In this document: positions 14,908 to 17,110 of the stretch, piece after piece | Position numbering within the stretch: position 1 is the first letter of the stretch | How the letters are laid out: the number at the start of each line of letters is the position of its first letter | Source of the DNA: Lachnospiraceae bacterium | GTDB taxonomy: Bacteria; Bacillota; Clostridia; Lachnospirales; Lachnospiraceae | DNA length: 17,110 nt | Reading direction: 5' to 3' | NCBI GenBank assembly: GCA_014804565.1 | Contig: JAAUZN010000082.1 | Location: 9,765-26,874 of the forward strand | The notes under the pieces: model-generated | Told to the model about the DNA's origin: nothing | The model's database searches: none | Seen by the model: the letters and a program-made list of their open reading frames with translations, nothing else | Made by a program: the position numbers and the translations under genes

Positions 14908-15689
14908 TTCATCAGGTGGGGAGCCACCCGGATGGAAGCATAGAGGTCGGCGTAGACGTCGGGAGACATTCCCTCCATATAGTTGGGGGTGTAAGCCTTG
15001 TCTATGCCGGCTTTTTTCAGTAGATCGATGGCTTTATTGTAGGCGATGGCAGCCTCAATCTCTGAGGCGTAAGTGCCAACCTTTACGTTGCCTTTCACAT
15101 GGATCTTTACCTGATAGCAGGTCTTTCCTTTTTCCTGTACTGCGCATACGCCGTGGAAACGGTTGATGATCTCGATATTTTCATAGCGCAGATCATTACG
15201 GTCGCCGTTGATAAAGCGATAATCCCGGCCTTCCACCGCATAGTTTTTGATGCCGTAGCGGCTCATAATGTTGATCTGCATGCCGTAGTCCGCCACGAAA
15301 TAGTGGCCGCCACGCCTTGAGATCCTGCGGGAGGAATAGTAGAACAGATCGTCCTTGTCGAAGATAAAGTGTTCTTCCGGGGAAAAAAAGTAATAGAAAA
15401 AATGGGGCCTGATATAAATGGGAGAGGAAAAGTAGAGTCCATTGTCCCGAAAATTGATCAGACAGACCCACTTGGAAAAGGCCAAAGGAGAATCCTCCGA
15501 ATAGTCTTCCAGATGTATGGAGGTGTCTTTTAAGAGCGCAGAGGCAGTCAGATAGATCTCGTGCGCTTTTTGTTTATCGTCGTGGCTGCCGAGACTGATA
15601 TGCTTATTGCGATAGGTTAATGAAGCGCGAAAGTAAGTGGATCCGTCCCCTCGCACAGCGGTATAAACGCCGGGTAATGGCTGCTCCAT
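14892..15689 (-). CDS. protein with two AP2-like domains and a degenerate HNH-like segment
   Basis: A 265-residue protein related to AP2/HNH homing-endonuclease-type proteins. Residues 7-53 (GVYTAVRGDGSTYFRAS, KHISLGS, ALL) and 179-227 (YQVKIHVKG, VGTYASEIEAAIAYNKA) each look like an AP2 DNA-binding unit: three strands and a helix. Residues 150-176 (GRDYRFINGDRNDLRYENIEIIN) match the HNH pattern H-H-I-N-G-D-x2-D-N-R-x2-N-L, but the catalytic histidines are replaced by Y, R and F. The middle (80-135) is rich in Phe and Tyr and unknown to me. It is thus probably a DNA-binding protein without nuclease activity. AAGGAGGT (15696-15703) lies 6 bases before the ATG at 15689. A promoter is at 15713-15740, and the 3' end overlaps the GH25-like gene by 16 bases. 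Confidence 0.75.
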   Translation of the reverse strand: MEQPLPGVYTAVRGDGSTYFRASLTYRNKHISLGSHDDKQKAHEIYLTASALLKDTSIHLEDYSEDSPLAFSKWVCLINFRDNGLYFSSPIYIRPHFFYYFFSPEEHFIFDKDDLFYYSSRRISRRGGHYFVADYGMQINIMSRYGIKNYAVEGRDYRFINGDRNDLRYENIEIINRFHGVCAVQEKGKTCYQVKIHVKGNVKVGTYASEIEAAIAYNKAIDLLKKAGIDKAYTPNYMEGMSPDVYADLYASIRVAPHLMNYRSE

Positions 15690-15712
15690 TCTATGACCTC
15701 CTTTTTTATATG

Positions 15713-15740
15713 ATTGTACCATTTTTGAGAAAAAAAACAA
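15713..15740 (-). promoter_or_regulatory. promoter of AP2-domain gene
   Basis: On the minus strand, -35 TTGTTT (15735-15740) and -10 TACAAT (15713-15718) are 16 bases apart, with TGG before the -10 forming an extended element. The spacer is T- and A-rich. The start codon follows about 24 bases after the -10, so the leader is very short. Confidence 0.6.
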
Positions 15741-15773
15741 ATTCAGAAATATTTTTCCTTTTCTCTGCATAAA

Positions 15774-15858
15774 ATACTGTTAAGAATCGTTGGGACCGGC
15801 TGTCGGTTCCCGGATAAGTGCGCGGGGACTGCGTCTGGCAGTCGAAGCGCAACAGTAT
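15774..15858 (+). ncRNA. candidate structured leader of SleB-like gene, three-way junction
   Basis: ATACTGTT (15774-15781) pairs perfectly with AACAGTAT (15851-15858). Enclosed are GGGACCG/CGGTTCCC (15792-15798 with 15804-15811, one bulge) and GCGC...GACTGC/GCAGTC...GCGC (15820-15850, 5-base loop GTCTG). The closing stem ends 4 bases before the AAGGAG of the hydrolase gene, a layout typical of translation-controlling riboswitches. It matches no riboswitch consensus I know. A TAAAAT at 15770 would start transcription inside the closing stem, which would argue against it. Confidence 0.4.
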
Positions 15859-15873
15859 AAGTAAGGAGAAAAA

Positions 15874-16494
15874 ATGTATAGGAAATATATAACAGGCTTC
15901 CTTCTGGCGGGAATGATGATACTATCGTCATGGATCTGTGTCAGAGAGCTGAAGATCGACCGGATATCGGCCAAGCCTGCTTTTCGCATGGAATACCTGG
16001 ACACATCGATGGAGGAGGACAATCAGAGCTTTGTGGAAATGCTCGAGAGCGTATCTTCCGGTCAGCGAGTCGTGGACTATGAGGTGTTGGAACAGACGAA
16101 GAAGTATCAGCTGTCGGACAAGGACTATGAGGCGCTTCTTCGAATCGTGGAGGCGGAAGCAGGCGGAGAGGATCAGAACGGAAAACTTCTGGTAGCCAAT
16201 GTGGTGTTAAACCGGGTGAATAACGAATCGTTTCCCGATACGGTGTGGGATGTGGTCATGCAGAGAGAGCAGGGAATCGCCCAGTTTTCACCGACGGTGG
16301 ATGGTCGTTATCAGAATGTCCATGTCAGCGATGATACGGTGGAAGCGGTGGAGCGCGCCTTGTATGGGGAGGATATCTCTCAGGGGGCGTTGTATTTCTG
16401 CGCCCGTGAAAGGGCGGATTCTGATCGCTTGAAATGGTTTGACCGAAAGCTGACGAGACTTTTTTCCTATGGAAATCATGAGTTCTTTCTCTAG
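15874..16494 (+). CDS. SleB/CwlJ-like cell wall hydrolase
   Basis: A 206-residue protein with an N-terminal signal anchor (about residues 5-23, YITGFLLAGMMILSSWICV) and a C-terminal Hydrolase_2 domain (residues about 82-205). The domain begins with YEALLRIVEAEAGGEDQNG, where E95 is the likely catalytic glutamate, followed by LLVANVVLNRV, FPDTVWDVV, AQFSP, DGRY and the late GALYFCA segment. Family members cut peptidoglycan (SleB is a lytic transglycosylase of spore cortex); this one could act in sporulation, germination or ordinary wall turnover. AAGGAG at 15863-15868 is 5 bases before the ATG. It is divergent from the AP2 protein and lies 104 bases before thrC, which has its own promoter. The ordered inverted repeats in its leader suggest post-transcriptional control. 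Confidence 0.9.
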   Translation: MYRKYITGFLLAGMMILSSWICVRELKIDRISAKPAFRMEYLDTSMEEDNQSFVEMLESVSSGQRVVDYEVLEQTKKYQLSDKDYEALLRIVEAEAGGEDQNGKLLVANVVLNRVNNESFPDTVWDVVMQREQGIAQFSPTVDGRYQNVHVSDDTVEAVERALYGEDISQGALYFCARERADSDRLKWFDRKLTRLFSYGNHEFFL

Positions 16495-16500
16495 GGATTC

Positions 16501-16529
16501 TTGCACCCATCGAAAAAGTGTGGTAAGGT
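16501..16529 (+). promoter_or_regulatory. promoter of thrC
   Basis: TTGCAC (16501-16506) and TAAGGT (16524-16529) are 17 bases apart, and TGG precedes the -10 as an extended element. Transcription would start near 16536, about 63 bases before the thrC ATG. No terminator hairpin separates it from the hydrolase gene, so read-through is possible. Confidence 0.5.
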
Positions 16530-16598
16530 ATTGAGATGTAATGAAATGAATCAAACAGCACTTTGGAGAAAAGATTGAGAAAGGCATGGTTTAAGATA

Positions 16599-17110
16599 AT
16601 GGACGTTATATACAGCAGCACCAGAGACAGCAGCAGAACAGCGACCGCATCCCAGGCGATCCTGCAGGGATTATCGGAGGACGGAGGACTTTTCGTACCG
16701 GATCATATTCCGGCTCTCGAATGTACCATGAAGGAGTTCGCGGACAAGACCTATCAGGAGACGGCCTACGAGGTTATGAAGCTGTTTTTGACAGACTTCA
16801 CGAAGGAGGAACTGCAGGGCTGTATCGAGCGGGCTTATGATGCAAAGTTTGACACGGAAGAAATCGCGCCTTTGGTAGAAGCGGAGGGAGCTTATTATCT
16901 GGAGCTGTTCCACGGTGCGACCATCGCCTTCAAAGACATGGCGCTGTCTATCTTACCCCATCTGATGATCACTGCCGCCAAAAAGAATCAGGTGAAGGAT
17001 GAGATCGTGATCCTGACGGCCACCTCAGGCGATACGGGGAAGGCGGCTCTGGCAGGCTTTGCCGGCGTGGAGGGGACGAAGATCATCGTCTTTTATCCGA
17101 AGAACGGCGT
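16599..17110 (+). CDS. thrC: threonine synthase, N-terminal part
   Basis: Partial gene cut by the right edge; 170 codons are visible and open. It converts O-phosphohomoserine to threonine with PLP. The start MDVIYSSTRDSS, the SQAILQGLSEDGGLFVP segment and the PLP lysine in HGATIAFKDMAL are diagnostic of bacterial ThrC. TATSGDTGKAALAGF is the phosphate/PLP-binding loop. The start at 16599 fits the family N-terminus; the RBS is weak (GAGAAAGG at 16577-16584, 14 bases away). No T-box or threonine leader peptide is evident in the 104 bases upstream, and no other homoserine-pathway gene is in view. Confidence 0.95.
   Translation, partial: MDVIYSSTRDSSRTATASQAILQGLSEDGGLFVPDHIPALECTMKEFADKTYQETAYEVMKLFLTDFTKEELQGCIERAYDAKFDTEEIAPLVEAEGAYYLELFHGATIAFKDMALSILPHLMITAAKKNQVKDEIVILTATSGDTGKAALAGFAGVEGTKIIVFYPKNG

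Noticed and set aside
16495..16598. T-box or threonine attenuator before thrC
   Set aside because: No T-box sequence, no run of threonine codons and no terminator/antiterminator pair in these 104 bases; only an ordinary promoter is seen.

Overview
The window looks like chromosome of an anaerobic Firmicute of class Clostridia, most likely Lachnospiraceae or close relatives. This is inferred from gene content, not from a marker gene: strong AGGAGG ribosome binding sites, aldo/keto reductases with C-terminal 4Fe-4S clusters, CD3324-family and RNHCP-family proteins, a membrane-anchored GH25-like protein and a SleB/CwlJ-like cell wall hydrolase. I see no insertion sequence, prophage, CRISPR array, tRNA or rRNA. 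Both edges cut a gene: a Ser/Thr kinase C-terminus on the left and the threonine synthase N-terminus on the right.

Region 1 (1-3628, + strand) is a tight five-gene signalling operon: kinase C-terminus with zinc ribbon and FHA-like tail, a cytoplasmic BspA-type leucine-rich-repeat protein, a vWA (TerY-like) protein, a PP2C phosphatase, and a stand-alone TerY-C-type zinc protein. It resembles the TerY/kinase/phosphatase triad of tellurium-resistance-type stress systems. Two features are unusual: the added LRR protein and the separation of vWA and TerY-C into different genes.

Region 2 (3665-7154, + strand) holds a ferredoxin-like aldo/keto reductase, a lone type-2 argC, an unknown membrane-anchored protein, then a CD3324-family HTH protein and an RNHCP zinc protein. 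The last two follow a possible leader peptide and hairpin, and end at a strong terminator hairpin.

Region 3 (7233-13480) holds a 7TM-PAS-degenerate GGDEF-EAL c-di-GMP phosphodiesterase facing an orphan sugar-type solute-binding lipoprotein. A second Fe-S aldo/keto reductase is divergent from that lipoprotein, and an ApbE-type flavin transferase lipoprotein is convergent with the reductase.

Region 4 (13481-17110) is about the cell envelope. It has a membrane-anchored GH25-fold protein whose catalytic D-x-E is N-x-G, a minus-strand protein with two AP2-like domains around an HNH-like segment lacking its histidines, a SleB/CwlJ-like hydrolase, and the start of thrC. The gaps before the two envelope genes (13481-13731 and 15690-15873) contain unusually ordered inverted repeats that fold on paper into three-way junctions. 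With the inactive-looking GH25 protein and the expanded kinase/phosphatase/vWA module, these are the best candidates for undescribed biology here. No gene-free stretch exceeds 300 bases.
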